DNA of 15,708 bases from JBGPFS01 sp041483455 (GTDB lineage Bacteria > Chloroflexota > Limnocylindria > Limnocylindrales > CSP1-4): positions 1 through 15,708 of the forward strand of contig JBGPFS010000033.1 in NCBI GenBank assembly GCA_041483455.1, in the 5' to 3' direction. Positions within the stretch are counted from its first letter, which is position 1; each line of letters starts with the position of its first letter. Made by a program: the position numbers and the translations under genes. Below are positions 1 through 5,461 of this stretch, piece after piece. Under the pieces are notes generated by a model. It saw nothing but the letters and a program-made list of their open reading frames with translations, had not been told where the DNA came from and ran no database searches.

Positions 1-87
1 AGCTGCGCCGAATGCGGCTCGATCATGGTCCGCAACGGCAGCTGCTACAAGTGCCTCAACTGCGGCAGCACGAGCGGCTGCAGCTAG
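1..87 (+). CDS. nrdJ: Class II (B12-dependent) ribonucleotide reductase, C-terminal end only
   Basis: Partial gene that enters from the left edge. Only the last 28 codons and a TAG stop are visible. They encode a cysteine-rich tail with Cys at residues 2, 5, 15, 18, 21 and 27 of the visible part, in CxxC...CxxC spacing, around the motif MVRNGSCYKCLNCGSTSGC. This is the zinc-ribbon tail typical of adenosylcobalamin-dependent ribonucleotide reductases, which reduce ribonucleotides to deoxyribonucleotides; the terminal cysteines help re-reduce the active site. The catalytic domain is outside the window, so the assignment rests on this tail alone. A strong terminator follows 23 nt after the stop, so the gene ends its own transcript. 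Confidence 0.85.
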   Translation, partial: SCAECGSIMVRNGSCYKCLNCGSTSGCS

Positions 88-110
88 AACCTACAACCCC
101 GTCCCAACAG

Positions 111-139
111 GAAGCCCCGCCCATGACGGGGCTTCTTTG
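111..139 (+). terminator. Rho-independent terminator after the reductase gene
   Basis: A perfect 9-bp stem, GAAGCCCCG (111-119) pairing with CGGGGCTTC (127-135), closes a 7-nt loop and is followed by TTTGT. It lies 23 nt after the reductase stop codon and is the clearest intrinsic terminator in the window. It separates the housekeeping gene from the toxin-antitoxin island that follows. Confidence 0.85.
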
Positions 140-209
140 TGGCTGCGCTCTCTCGAAATACTGTTACCACTTCCGTGAGTCCCTGGCCGAGATCGACACC
201 CTTCACGGG

Positions 210-238
210 TTGACACTGTACTCAAGGCCGAGTACATA
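210..238 (+). promoter_or_regulatory. Promoter of the MNT/HEPN module, probably leaderless
   Basis: A perfect -35 hexamer TTGACA (210-215) is followed after 17 nt by TACATA (233-238), a weak -10 box. The ATG of the downstream gene is at 246, 7 nt after the -10, so transcription would start at or next to the start codon. There is no Shine-Dalgarno sequence before 246, in agreement with a leaderless mRNA. The spacer and -10 are covered by the palindromic operator. Confidence 0.6.
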
Positions 239-257
239 TGTACTCATGCCTGAGTAC
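218..257 (+). promoter_or_regulatory. Tandem palindromic operator over the MNT/HEPN promoter and start codon
   Basis: GTACTC-N6-GAGTAC occurs twice, at 218-235 and 240-257, with a 22-bp period, about two helical turns. The inner arms also form a perfect 16-bp palindrome, GAGTACATATGTACTC (230-245). All four 6-bp half-sites are exact. The array starts in the promoter spacer, covers the -10 and spans the ATG at 246. The first gene encodes a winged-helix domain, so the natural reading is an autorepression site bound by that protein, possibly as two dimers. The sequence pattern is direct observation; the binding partner is inferred. Confidence 0.75.
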
Positions 258-818
258 GACGCGGGAGCTCTGGTGTTCGGGAGATCAAGGATCCGACAGC
301 GGATCCTCGCTCTGATCGTGGAACAACCCGAACGGCGATTGCACCTCCGGGCGATCGCTCGCGCCGCGGGGACCAGCGCAGGGACGGCAGCGCGCGAGTT
401 GATGCGTCTCCAAGAGGCGGGCCTCCTCCGGCGGGTCCGAGAGGGCAACCAGGTCTACTTCGAGGCACGACCGGACCAACCGTCGTTCGGGCCCATTCGC
501 GAGATCGTGCGCCAGACCTCGGGAGCCCAGTGGGTCATCCGTCGGCACCTCACCGGGCTGGTCGGCGTTGAGTCGGCGGTGATCTTCGGATCCTATGCTC
601 ACGGCCGCATCAAGCCCGACTCGGACGTCGACCTCTTGATCATCGGGTCTCCGGATCGCGACGACCTCACGGAACGGCTGGAGATGGCTCAGCAGGAGAT
701 CGGTCGGCCGGTCAACGAGGTCGTGATGACTCGGGAAGAGATGGATCGTCGACGCGCCCGGAAGGACCGTTTCCTCGAGTCGATCGACTCGCATCCGTCG
801 ATCGTCGTCGCCCCGTAG
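246..818 (+). CDS. Winged-helix/MNT-fold nucleotidyltransferase, antitoxin of a HEPN-MNT module
   Basis: 190 aa. Residues about 12-75 look like a winged helix-turn-helix (RAIARAAGTSAGTAARELMR, then a wing around GNQVYF). Residues about 105-165 form a minimal nucleotidyltransferase domain with the signature GSYAHGRIKPDSDVDLLI at 115-132; D127 and D129 are the expected metal-binding aspartates. MNT proteins paired with HEPN toxins are known as antitoxins that can adenylylate the HEPN protein near its catalytic motif. The reading frame is open further upstream, but it would run back through the terminator and the reductase gene. The ATG at 246 sits 7 nt after the -10 box and gives a natural N-terminus. 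The HEPN gene follows after 3 nt. The fused DNA-binding domain and the operator at 218-257 suggest autoregulation. Confidence 0.82.
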   Translation: MPEYDAGALVFGRSRIRQRILALIVEQPERRLHLRAIARAAGTSAGTAARELMRLQEAGLLRRVREGNQVYFEARPDQPSFGPIREIVRQTSGAQWVIRRHLTGLVGVESAVIFGSYAHGRIKPDSDVDLLIIGSPDRDDLTERLEMAQQEIGRPVNEVVMTREEMDRRRARKDRFLESIDSHPSIVVAP

Positions 819-821
819 CCG

Positions 822-1271
822 ATGAGGCGACCCGCGACGTCGGTCGTCGATCTGGTCGCCGAGCGTCGCCTGGTCCAGCAGGAGCCTGACCGGACGACGT
901 TGGCAGCGGTGCTCACGAATGCCGAGCGTGACATCGCGGCAGCCGATGCTAATCGATCGGGGTTCAGTCCCTGGACGGAAGTCATGCTCTACGAGGCCGG
1001 CCTGAGGTGCTCGAGAATCATCGTGCAGGCGGCCGGCTATCGGATCGACGCGGGTGCCGGCGCCCATCGCACGGCGATCGACGCCGCCGACGCCCTGACA
1101 GGACGCGCGCGGCACACCGTCTTCGTTCGGCTTCACCGCATGCGACGGCGACGCAACGAGTTCATGTACGAGACCGCGGCCGACCCGACGGAGCAGGACC
1201 TGGCCCAGGCCCGACGGGATGTGGTGCTCCTGCACGAGGTCGCCCGCAAGGCACTCGAGGCGATCTCATGA
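822..1271 (+). CDS. HEPN-domain protein, probable RNase toxin partner of the MNT protein
   Basis: 149 aa, mostly helical, starting 3 nt after the MNT gene stop and so translationally coupled. It ends in a run of arginines leading to RNEFMY (residues 111-116), which fits the HEPN motif R-polar-xxx-H/Y: R111 with N112, and tyrosine in the position more often held by histidine. HEPN proteins of this size beside MNT proteins are RNase toxins or tRNA-targeting nucleases. The Tyr variant resembles the RX4-6H/Y spread seen in this superfamily, and the tyrosine could be the residue modified by the partner. Target and activity cannot be read from the sequence. The call rests on the motif, size and the pairing, not on strong similarity along the whole length. 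Confidence 0.7.
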   Translation: MRRPATSVVDLVAERRLVQQEPDRTTLAAVLTNAERDIAAADANRSGFSPWTEVMLYEAGLRCSRIIVQAAGYRIDAGAGAHRTAIDAADALTGRARHTVFVRLHRMRRRRNEFMYETAADPTEQDLAQARRDVVLLHEVARKALEAIS

Positions 1272-1357
1272 GCGTCACGGCTCGACGCTTCGCGACCCCG
1301 CTCCTCGGCCAGCAATGCGATCAACAGATCGCCGACGTCATGCGCCAAGCGAATTGA
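1268..1357 (+). CDS. Possible 29-aa ORF overlapping the HEPN stop codon
   Basis: An ATG at 1268 overlaps the HEPN gene TGA as ATGA, the usual geometry for translational coupling, and opens a 29-codon frame ending in TGA at 1355-1357. The product starts MSVTARRFATPLLGQQC and has no recognisable domain. It could be a third small component of the module, the truncated head of a lost gene, or chance. The region downstream holds gene debris, which favours truncation or chance. Confidence 0.2.
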   Translation: MSVTARRFATPLLGQQCDQQIADVMRQAN

Positions 1358-1384
1358 GCCGGCGCCCTCACCCGCCCCGACCAG

Positions 1385-1600
1385 TCAGTCGAGCAGCAGG
1401 CCCACGACGGCGACGAGCGGCGGGACAGCCTGAATGAGTGCGGCGCGGAGGAAGCGCCGGTCGTAGGCGACGAGGACCCCGCCGGCAGCCGCCATCGGCC
1501 CACAGGCCAGGAGGATCAGCGCCCGTCCCTCCGAGGCGTGCCCGACGTTCATCGCAACGACACCGCCCGCCGCGCCGATCGCCAGGAAGGGCCTGGCCTA
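1385..1600 (-). pseudogene. Remnant of a membrane protein C-terminus
   Basis: On the - strand a frame closed by TGA (1387-1385) encodes two hydrophobic stretches, around GRALILLACGPMAAAGGVLVAY and ALIQAVPPLVAVVGLLLD, separated by a short basic DRRFLRA linker. This looks like the end of a polytopic membrane protein. The only ATG in frame is at 1552, giving 55 aa, and protein-like sequence continues upstream of it to an in-frame TAG at about 1598-1600. No promoter or ribosome site is seen. A decayed fragment is more likely than a small intact gene, but a 55-aa two-helix protein is possible. Together with the fragment at 1587-1706 it fills the gene-free interval 1358-1788. Confidence 0.4.
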
Positions 1601-1706
1601 CGTGTATCTCGGGCCGGGCGTCCAGCTTCCACCGATGCCCGACCCGGCGCCCGGCTTCGCGGACCGCCTCACCGAGGGCGGCGCCGCGGACCTGCTCCAG
1701 TCATGA
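1587..1706 (+). pseudogene. C-terminal fragment of an unidentified protein
   Basis: The + strand frame ending in TGA at 1704-1706 reads KGLAYVYLGPGVQLPPMPDP and continues 19 more residues to GGAADLLQS. Composition and third-position GC look protein-like, but no plausible start exists upstream and the sequence loses protein character before about 1580, where it overlaps the antisense membrane remnant. I do not recognise the family. It is best read as the stranded 3' end of a deleted gene. Confidence 0.3.
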
Positions 1707-1788
1707 GGAAGTCGCGGACCGAGGCGGGGAGGGCGGGGGTGTGGGCATGATCGGCATGCCGGCCATGGTAGCGGCGACGGGTGCGACC

Positions 1789-2316
1789 TCAGGCGGTCGC
1801 CTCGGCCCGACGGCGCAGCTCGGCGAGGTAGGCGCCGAAGCCGGCGACGGTCTCGCGGTCGCGGCCCGGGTCGTACGGGGCCCGGGCTTCAGAGGTTCGC
1901 CGGGGCCCGCCGTCGCCCGAGAGGATCGCGCGGTCGCCGGCGGCCTCCGCGAGGCGGCGATCGAGCGTCAGGAGCCGACCGTCGACGACTTCAGCCAGCG
2001 CGAGATAGGCGGCGTCGTAGGCGCTGAGGCCGTGCGCGGCCATCCGGCCCACCGCCAGCAGCAGGGTCGGGCGGTCGATCTCGACGGTCTCGAGCTCGAA
2101 CTCGTCGATCTCCCGGAGGGCTTCCACGGCCTCCTGCCTCCGGGCTCCGTAACGGCGGACGAGCACGTTGAGGACTTCCAGCCAGAAGTGGCCGGGCACC
2201 ATGAGGCTCGCGCCGCCGGCCGGCGACCGCAGCACCGCCCGGAGCAGGCCGTGCCCCGGCTCGCGCCGGATGATGGCGACGATCGCCGACGCGTCGATGA
2301 CGATCGGCTCAGGCAT
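1789..2316 (-). CDS. vapC: PIN-domain toxin of the VapC family
   Basis: 175 aa. PIN-domain RNases cut RNA with a cluster of acidic residues that bind Mg2+ or Mn2+. The expected set is visible: D8 in VIDASAIVAI, E47 in FWLEVLNVL, D101 in AYDAAYLALAE, and D119 in LLTLDRRLA. The core ends near residue 132, the usual VapC length. A further 40 or so residues rich in Arg, Ala and Gly follow, which is longer than normal. The start ATG lies 8 nt inside the 3' end of the upstream antitoxin gene, so the two are coupled. VapC toxins typically cleave initiator tRNA or the 23S sarcin-ricin loop; which target applies here is unknown. Confidence 0.9.
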   Translation of the reverse strand: MPEPIVIDASAIVAIIRREPGHGLLRAVLRSPAGGASLMVPGHFWLEVLNVLVRRYGARRQEAVEALREIDEFELETVEIDRPTLLLAVGRMAAHGLSAYDAAYLALAEVVDGRLLTLDRRLAEAAGDRAILSGDGGPRRTSEARAPYDPGRDRETVAGFGAYLAELRRRAEATA

Positions 2317-2611
2317 CCGGCGCCCCGGGATCGTCGCGTGCGCGCTCGGCCCGGATGGCCTCGACGGCCGACGGGCCGCCGGGATGCTCCCGAGCGAACC
2401 GCTCGCCGAACGCCTCGAGCCGATCCAGCGCGGCCAGCCGGCGTCGCCGGACCTCTTCCGGGTCGGGGTCGAGCCGCCGGCCGTCCTCGACGGAGACGAG
2501 GTACGCGAGGGGTCGGTGGTCGCGCTCGATGAGGAAGCGCTCCCCGGCGGATGCTTCGTCGAGGATCCGCCCGAGCCGCCGCCGGAGATCGAGGGGCGTC
2601 ACGGTTCTCAT
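2309..2611 (-). CDS. Phd/YefM-type antitoxin of the VapC toxin
   Basis: 100 aa. Residues 1-44 (MRTVTPLDLRRRLGRILDEA, then the GERFLIERDHRPLAYLVSVED stretch) match the Phd/YefM fold: a short strand, a helix, then strands carrying a 'fliern.rplA.Lvsve' pattern. This part dimerises and binds DNA. The rest is charged, with many Arg, Glu and Asp, and would be the disordered toxin-neutralising tail. It is the first gene of the pair and overlaps vapC by 8 nt. The ATG at 2611 is chosen because a good promoter ends just upstream, leaving almost no leader. Confidence 0.85.
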   Translation of the reverse strand: MRTVTPLDLRRRLGRILDEASAGERFLIERDHRPLAYLVSVEDGRRLDPDPEEVRRRRLAALDRLEAFGERFAREHPGGPSAVEAIRAERARDDPGAPDA

Positions 2612-2619
2612 GGCTCCCC

Positions 2620-2647
2620 ATGATAGTCAGCCGTGATAGCTCGTCAA
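2620..2647 (-). promoter_or_regulatory. Promoter of the antitoxin-vapC operon
   Basis: Read on the - strand, TTGACG (2647-2642) and TATCAT (2625-2620) are 16 nt apart. The ATG at 2611 begins 8 nt after the -10, so the mRNA has little or no leader. A direct repeat TGATAG-N7-TGATAG (2621-2626 and 2634-2639 on the + strand) overlaps the -10 and spacer and could be the antitoxin operator. Confidence 0.6.
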
Positions 2648-2728
2648 GACGACGCAGCGGAGCGTCGCGGCCGGGTGGGCCCGGGCCGTGGCGACCCGAC
2701 TGCGACGGGCCGGAAGCCATCCGCCCGC

Positions 2729-2734
2729 TATCCT
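2729..2734 (+). promoter_or_regulatory. Putative -10 box of the PAC2-family gene
   Basis: TATCCT lies 6 nt before the GTG start at 2741, consistent with a leaderless transcript. No convincing -35 box is seen. It is divergent from the antitoxin promoter about 90 nt away. Confidence 0.45.
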
Positions 2735-2740
2735 TGACAG

Positions 2741-3604
2741 GTGAGCCTCTACCGACTCGATGAACCGCGCGAGCTCGTCAAGCCGACCCTGGTCGCCGCG
2801 TTTGATGGCTGGGTCGACTCCGGCGCAGCCGCCACGACGGCCGCGGGCCTGCTGGCGGAGGGCGGCGAGGTGGTCGCCACCTTCGACGCCGACCTGCTCT
2901 TCGACTTCCGCGCCCGGCGACCCACGCTCCAGATCGTCGACGGCCGGCTGGCCCAGCTGAGCTGGCCCGAGCTGACCATCCGTCGGTCGCGGATCGGCGA
3001 ACGCGACCTCCTGGTCCTGACCGGGGCCGAGCCTGACTTCCGCTGGCACGAGTTCGCCGCCGAGGTGGCGGAGCTCGCCGGCCGGCTCGGGGTCGTCGAG
3101 TGGATCAGCCTCGGCGCGATCCCGGCCGCGGTCCCCCACAGCCGGTCGGTGCCGATCCTCGGGACGGCCTCGGCGCCCGGCCTCCTCAAGGGCGACGTCC
3201 GGCCGGGACCCGACGGCCTCCTCCGCGTTCCCGCGGCCGTCCTGTCGGTGCTCGAGATGACGCTCGGGCAGGCCGGGACCCCGGCCGTCGGCTACTTCGC
3301 CCAGGTCCCCCACTACGTCTCGGGGGCGTACCCAGCCGCGGCGCTGGCGTTGATCCGGGCCGTCGAGCGCCACCTCGACGTCGAGATCTCCACGGCCCGG
3401 TTGGCCGAGGAAGCCCGTCAGACGCGGACCCGCCTGAACGCCGCGACCTCCGCCGACGATTCGACCCGCCAGTACGTCGAGCGGCTCGAAGCGATGGTCG
3501 ACGAGGAGCGCCTGCCGGCCGGGGACGAGCTCATCTCGGACATCGAGCGCTTCCTGCGCGACCGGGGCGCTCCCGGGGGCCAGGGCGGCGGCCTCGTCAA
3601 CTGA
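2741..3604 (+). CDS. PAC2-family protein (proteasome assembly chaperone-like)
   Basis: 287 aa, GTG start. The N-terminus (RPTLVAAFDGWVDSG-like pattern, here KPTLVAAFDGWVDSGAAAT), the FDADLLFDFRARRPTLQIVD block near residues 45-65, VEWISLGAIPAAVPHSR near 120-135, and the AQVPHYVSGAYPAAALAL block near 187-204 are characteristic of the PAC2 (formerly DUF75) family. In eukaryotes and archaea relatives assist 20S proteasome assembly; in bacteria the function is not established, although members are common in lineages carrying proteasomes. The C-terminal 70 residues are charged and probably helical. The tyrosine phosphatase gene follows after 22 nt and is probably co-transcribed. No proteasome gene lies in the window. 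Confidence 0.85.
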   Translation: MSLYRLDEPRELVKPTLVAAFDGWVDSGAAATTAAGLLAEGGEVVATFDADLLFDFRARRPTLQIVDGRLAQLSWPELTIRRSRIGERDLLVLTGAEPDFRWHEFAAEVAELAGRLGVVEWISLGAIPAAVPHSRSVPILGTASAPGLLKGDVRPGPDGLLRVPAAVLSVLEMTLGQAGTPAVGYFAQVPHYVSGAYPAAALALIRAVERHLDVEISTARLAEEARQTRTRLNAATSADDSTRQYVERLEAMVDEERLPAGDELISDIERFLRDRGAPGGQGGGLVN

Positions 3605-3626
3605 CGTCCCGGATGCGAGGAGTCCG

Positions 3627-4373
3627 ATGACCTTCGTCCCCGACGCGTCCCTGGCGGAGCCGCTCGAGCTCGACGACCGGCGCCTTCGGGTCCCCGGCAC
3701 CCGGAATCTCCGCGACGTCGGTGGCTACGCGACTCGCGACGGCCGCCGGACCCGCTGGCGGACCCTCTACCGGACCGATTCGCTCGACCGGCTCCCGCCG
3801 TCGGCCCAGGCGGATCTGGTGACGGTCGGACTGCGCTGCGTCATCGACCTGCGCTGGCCCCATGAGCTCCTCGTGGCCCCCAGTGTCTTCGCCGATTCGG
3901 ACCAGGTGAGCTATCGGAGCATCCCGCTCCTCGAGGACGACCCGACGCCGGAGTTCGGGCTCGCCCACACCTACCGCCACATGCTCGACGAGCGGGCGGA
4001 CCAGCTGGTCGAGGTGGTCCGGGCGCTCCTCGCGCCGGGCGGGCTGCCGGCGGTCATCGGCTGCGCCGCGGGCAAGGACCGGACCGGCGTGACGATCGCC
4101 CTGCTCCTCTCGACGGTCGGCGTGCCGGCCGAAGTGGTTGTCGCCGACTACCTCCTGACCGGCGAGGCGTTCGCGCGGGCCGAGGCCGACGAGCACCTCG
4201 AGGCGGACTGGCGCGAGGGTCCCCTCCTGGTCGACTGCCCGCCGGAGTACATGCTGGCGATGCTGGAGCACCTCGAGCACCGCCACGGGGGCGCCGCCGA
4301 GCTCCTCCGGCGCAACGGCGTCGCCGAGGACGAGGTCGAGCGGCTGCGGGATCTCCTCACCGAGGTCGCCTGA
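3627..4373 (+). CDS. Tyrosine-protein phosphatase, PF13350-like
   Basis: 248 aa. The start ATG has an AGGAG site 5 nt upstream. The N-terminal RVPGTRNLRDVGGYATRDGR (residues 21-40) and YRTDSLDRL are hallmarks of the bacterial protein tyrosine/lipid phosphatases of the MptpB type. The phosphate-binding loop is CAAGKDRTG (C146 nucleophile, R152), matching CX5R. Such enzymes dephosphorylate phosphotyrosine, phosphoserine/threonine or phosphoinositides. One oddity: the residue before the nucleophile is Gly (VIGCAAGKD) where His is usual. The protein has no signal peptide and is likely cytoplasmic. It ends 133 nt before the convergent YCII gene. Confidence 0.9.
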   Translation: MTFVPDASLAEPLELDDRRLRVPGTRNLRDVGGYATRDGRRTRWRTLYRTDSLDRLPPSAQADLVTVGLRCVIDLRWPHELLVAPSVFADSDQVSYRSIPLLEDDPTPEFGLAHTYRHMLDERADQLVEVVRALLAPGGLPAVIGCAAGKDRTGVTIALLLSTVGVPAEVVVADYLLTGEAFARAEADEHLEADWREGPLLVDCPPEYMLAMLEHLEHRHGGAAELLRRNGVAEDEVERLRDLLTEVA

Positions 4374-4425
4374 CCCGCCACGCTCTGCGCGATGTCCGCG
4401 CCCATCGCCATCCCGACTTCGATCC

Positions 4426-4491
4426 TCGCCGATCGCCCACCTCTCGAAGCCGGAGCGGTTCCACTGGCTGGTCTCGCCGAGCTCGACGATC
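4426..4491 (+). pseudogene. Short remnant resembling the C-terminus of a DUF3037 protein
   Basis: In the gap between convergent genes, one + strand frame reads AHLSKPERFHWLVSPSSTI and then runs into unrelated sequence. From memory, DUF3037 proteins end with a block of the form 'RFHWLxAPxSTxxQxSxVHTG'. The first half of that block is here and the second half is missing. No start codon or longer open frame supports an intact gene. Confidence 0.4.
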
Positions 4492-4506
4492 GAACGCTGC
4501 GAAGGC

Positions 4507-4809
4507 CTAGCTGTCGCGCCCCCGCAGGAGCGAGACCCGGAACGGCCGCAGCTCGCCCCGGGCGAACCCGCCGGCGATCACCGGATCCTCTGCCATGATC
4601 CGCCGGGCCGCCGCCTCGTCGGGCGCCTCGAAGACGCAGATCCCCGTGTTGACCGGCCCGAGCGTCGGCCCGACGAGGATGACCGCGCCCTCACGAAGCA
4701 GCCGCTGGAGACGCTCGAAATGGATGCCCCAGACGGCGATCTCCTCCGGGGTCATCGTCGTCGCGAAGTCCTCCCGCGGGGCGTGGATGAAGTAGACCCA
4801 CTCGGCCAC
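4507..4809 (-). CDS. YCII-related domain protein
   Basis: 100 aa with a GTG start at 4809, preceded by GAGG about 6 nt upstream. The whole protein is a single ferredoxin-like YCII domain: YFIHAPRE at the N-terminus, HFERLQRLLREGAVILVGPT near residues 30-49, GICVFEAPDEAAARRIMAED near 56-75, then DPVIAGGFARGELRPFRVSL. The conserved His (H30) and Asp of the DP pair, proposed as active-site residues in this family, are present. The biochemical role of stand-alone YCII proteins is mostly unknown. It starts 8 nt after the HhH-GPD gene and should be on the same mRNA. Confidence 0.85.
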   Translation of the reverse strand: MAEWVYFIHAPREDFATTMTPEEIAVWGIHFERLQRLLREGAVILVGPTLGPVNTGICVFEAPDEAAARRIMAEDPVIAGGFARGELRPFRVSLLRGRDS

Positions 4810-4817
4810 GCCAGACC

Positions 4818-5399
4818 TCAGGCCCCGTTCGCCGCCCGGAGCGCTGCCTTGTAGGCGCGCTTGCCGGCCTGGTAGCTGGCGAGCGCCTCGGCCGAGTCGA
4901 CGTCGCCGAGCGTCGGGTGATCCGGAACGACCGACTCGAGGCCGGGCAGCGCCAGCCCGAACCGCTTCATCAGGACCGCCGCGATCGTCCGGGCCTTCAT
5001 CTCGCCGATGCCCGGCAACCCGCGCAATCGCCGCTCGAGGTCGCGCCCGTCGCGGGCCCCGGTCCAGACCGCCATGGCGTCGCCACCGTGATCGGTCGCG
5101 ATCGCCGCGCAGAGGGCCTGGACCCGGCCGGCCATCACTCCGGGGAACCGGTGGAGCGCGGGTCGCTGGACGAAGAGAGTGACGAGCTCCAGCGGGTCGA
5201 GCGCCGCGATCTCGGCGGCATCGAGCGGGCGGCCGAGCCGACGCTGGAGCTCCAGCGGACCGCTGAACGCCTTCTGGACGGTGACCTGCTGGTCGAGGGC
5301 GAACCCGATGAGGAGGGCGAGCGGCGAGCTGGCGAGGAGCCGGTCGGCCTCGTCGTCGCCGGTGAAGTGGATCCGGTCGGGGGCGGTCGTCGTGGTCAT
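4818..5399 (-). CDS. HhH-GPD-type base-excision repair protein (TIGR03252-like)
   Basis: 193 aa. The region SPLALLIGFALDQQVTVQKAF (residues 25-45), RPALHRFPGVMAGRVQALC (79-97) and the helix-hairpin-helix RGLPGIGEMKARTIAAVLMK (126-145) match a small HhH-GPD family best known from actinobacteria. These proteins belong to the DNA glycosylase superfamily, but their substrate has not been settled. There is no iron-sulphur cysteine cluster. The frame is open upstream, overlapping the divergent thioredoxin gene, but the ATG at 5399 is favoured because a -10-like TACCAT ends 7 nt before it and the family N-terminus begins there. The aspartate expected about 20 residues after the hairpin is not clear, possibly D160. 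Confidence 0.85.
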   Translation of the reverse strand: MTTTTAPDRIHFTGDDEADRLLASSPLALLIGFALDQQVTVQKAFSGPLELQRRLGRPLDAAEIAALDPLELVTLFVQRPALHRFPGVMAGRVQALCAAIATDHGGDAMAVWTGARDGRDLERRLRGLPGIGEMKARTIAAVLMKRFGLALPGLESVVPDHPTLGDVDSAEALASYQAGKRAYKAALRAANGA

Positions 5400-5406
5400 G
5401 ACGGGG

Positions 5407-5412
5407 ATGGTA
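5407..5412 (-). promoter_or_regulatory. Putative -10 box of the HhH-GPD/YCII operon
   Basis: On the - strand TACCAT lies 7 nt upstream of the ATG at 5399, the spacing of a leaderless start. There is no clear -35. It faces the divergent thioredoxin gene. Confidence 0.45.
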
Positions 5413-5449
5413 GCCGCGCGGCATCGCGGCGGGAACCCCGGACAGGGAT

Positions 5450-5455
5450 GACAAT
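5450..5455 (+). promoter_or_regulatory. Putative -10 box of the DsbA-like gene
   Basis: GACAAT ends 6 nt before the ATG at 5462, and no Shine-Dalgarno sequence is present. This again suggests a leaderless transcript. The box has four of six consensus bases, so support is moderate. Confidence 0.35.
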
Positions 5456-5461
5456 GCGCGC

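Noticed and set aside
12..245. N-terminal extension of the MNT protein from an ATG at 12
   Set aside because: It would read through the reductase 3' end in another frame, the terminator and the operator; the extension has no domain, while 246 lies at the expected distance from a promoter.
1783..1800. Inverted repeat GCGACC-N6-GGTCGC around the vapC stop codon
   Set aside because: A 6-bp stem with no T-run is too weak in DNA of this GC content to call a terminator.
1438..2532. A 364-codon + strand frame across the VapC/antitoxin genes
   Set aside because: It is a shadow of the - strand toxin and antitoxin, which have clear motifs and a promoter.
4392..4598. A 68-aa + strand ORF running into the YCII gene
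   Set aside because: Composition is poor and it overlaps antisense to a real gene; the only protein-like sequence in the interval is in a different frame.
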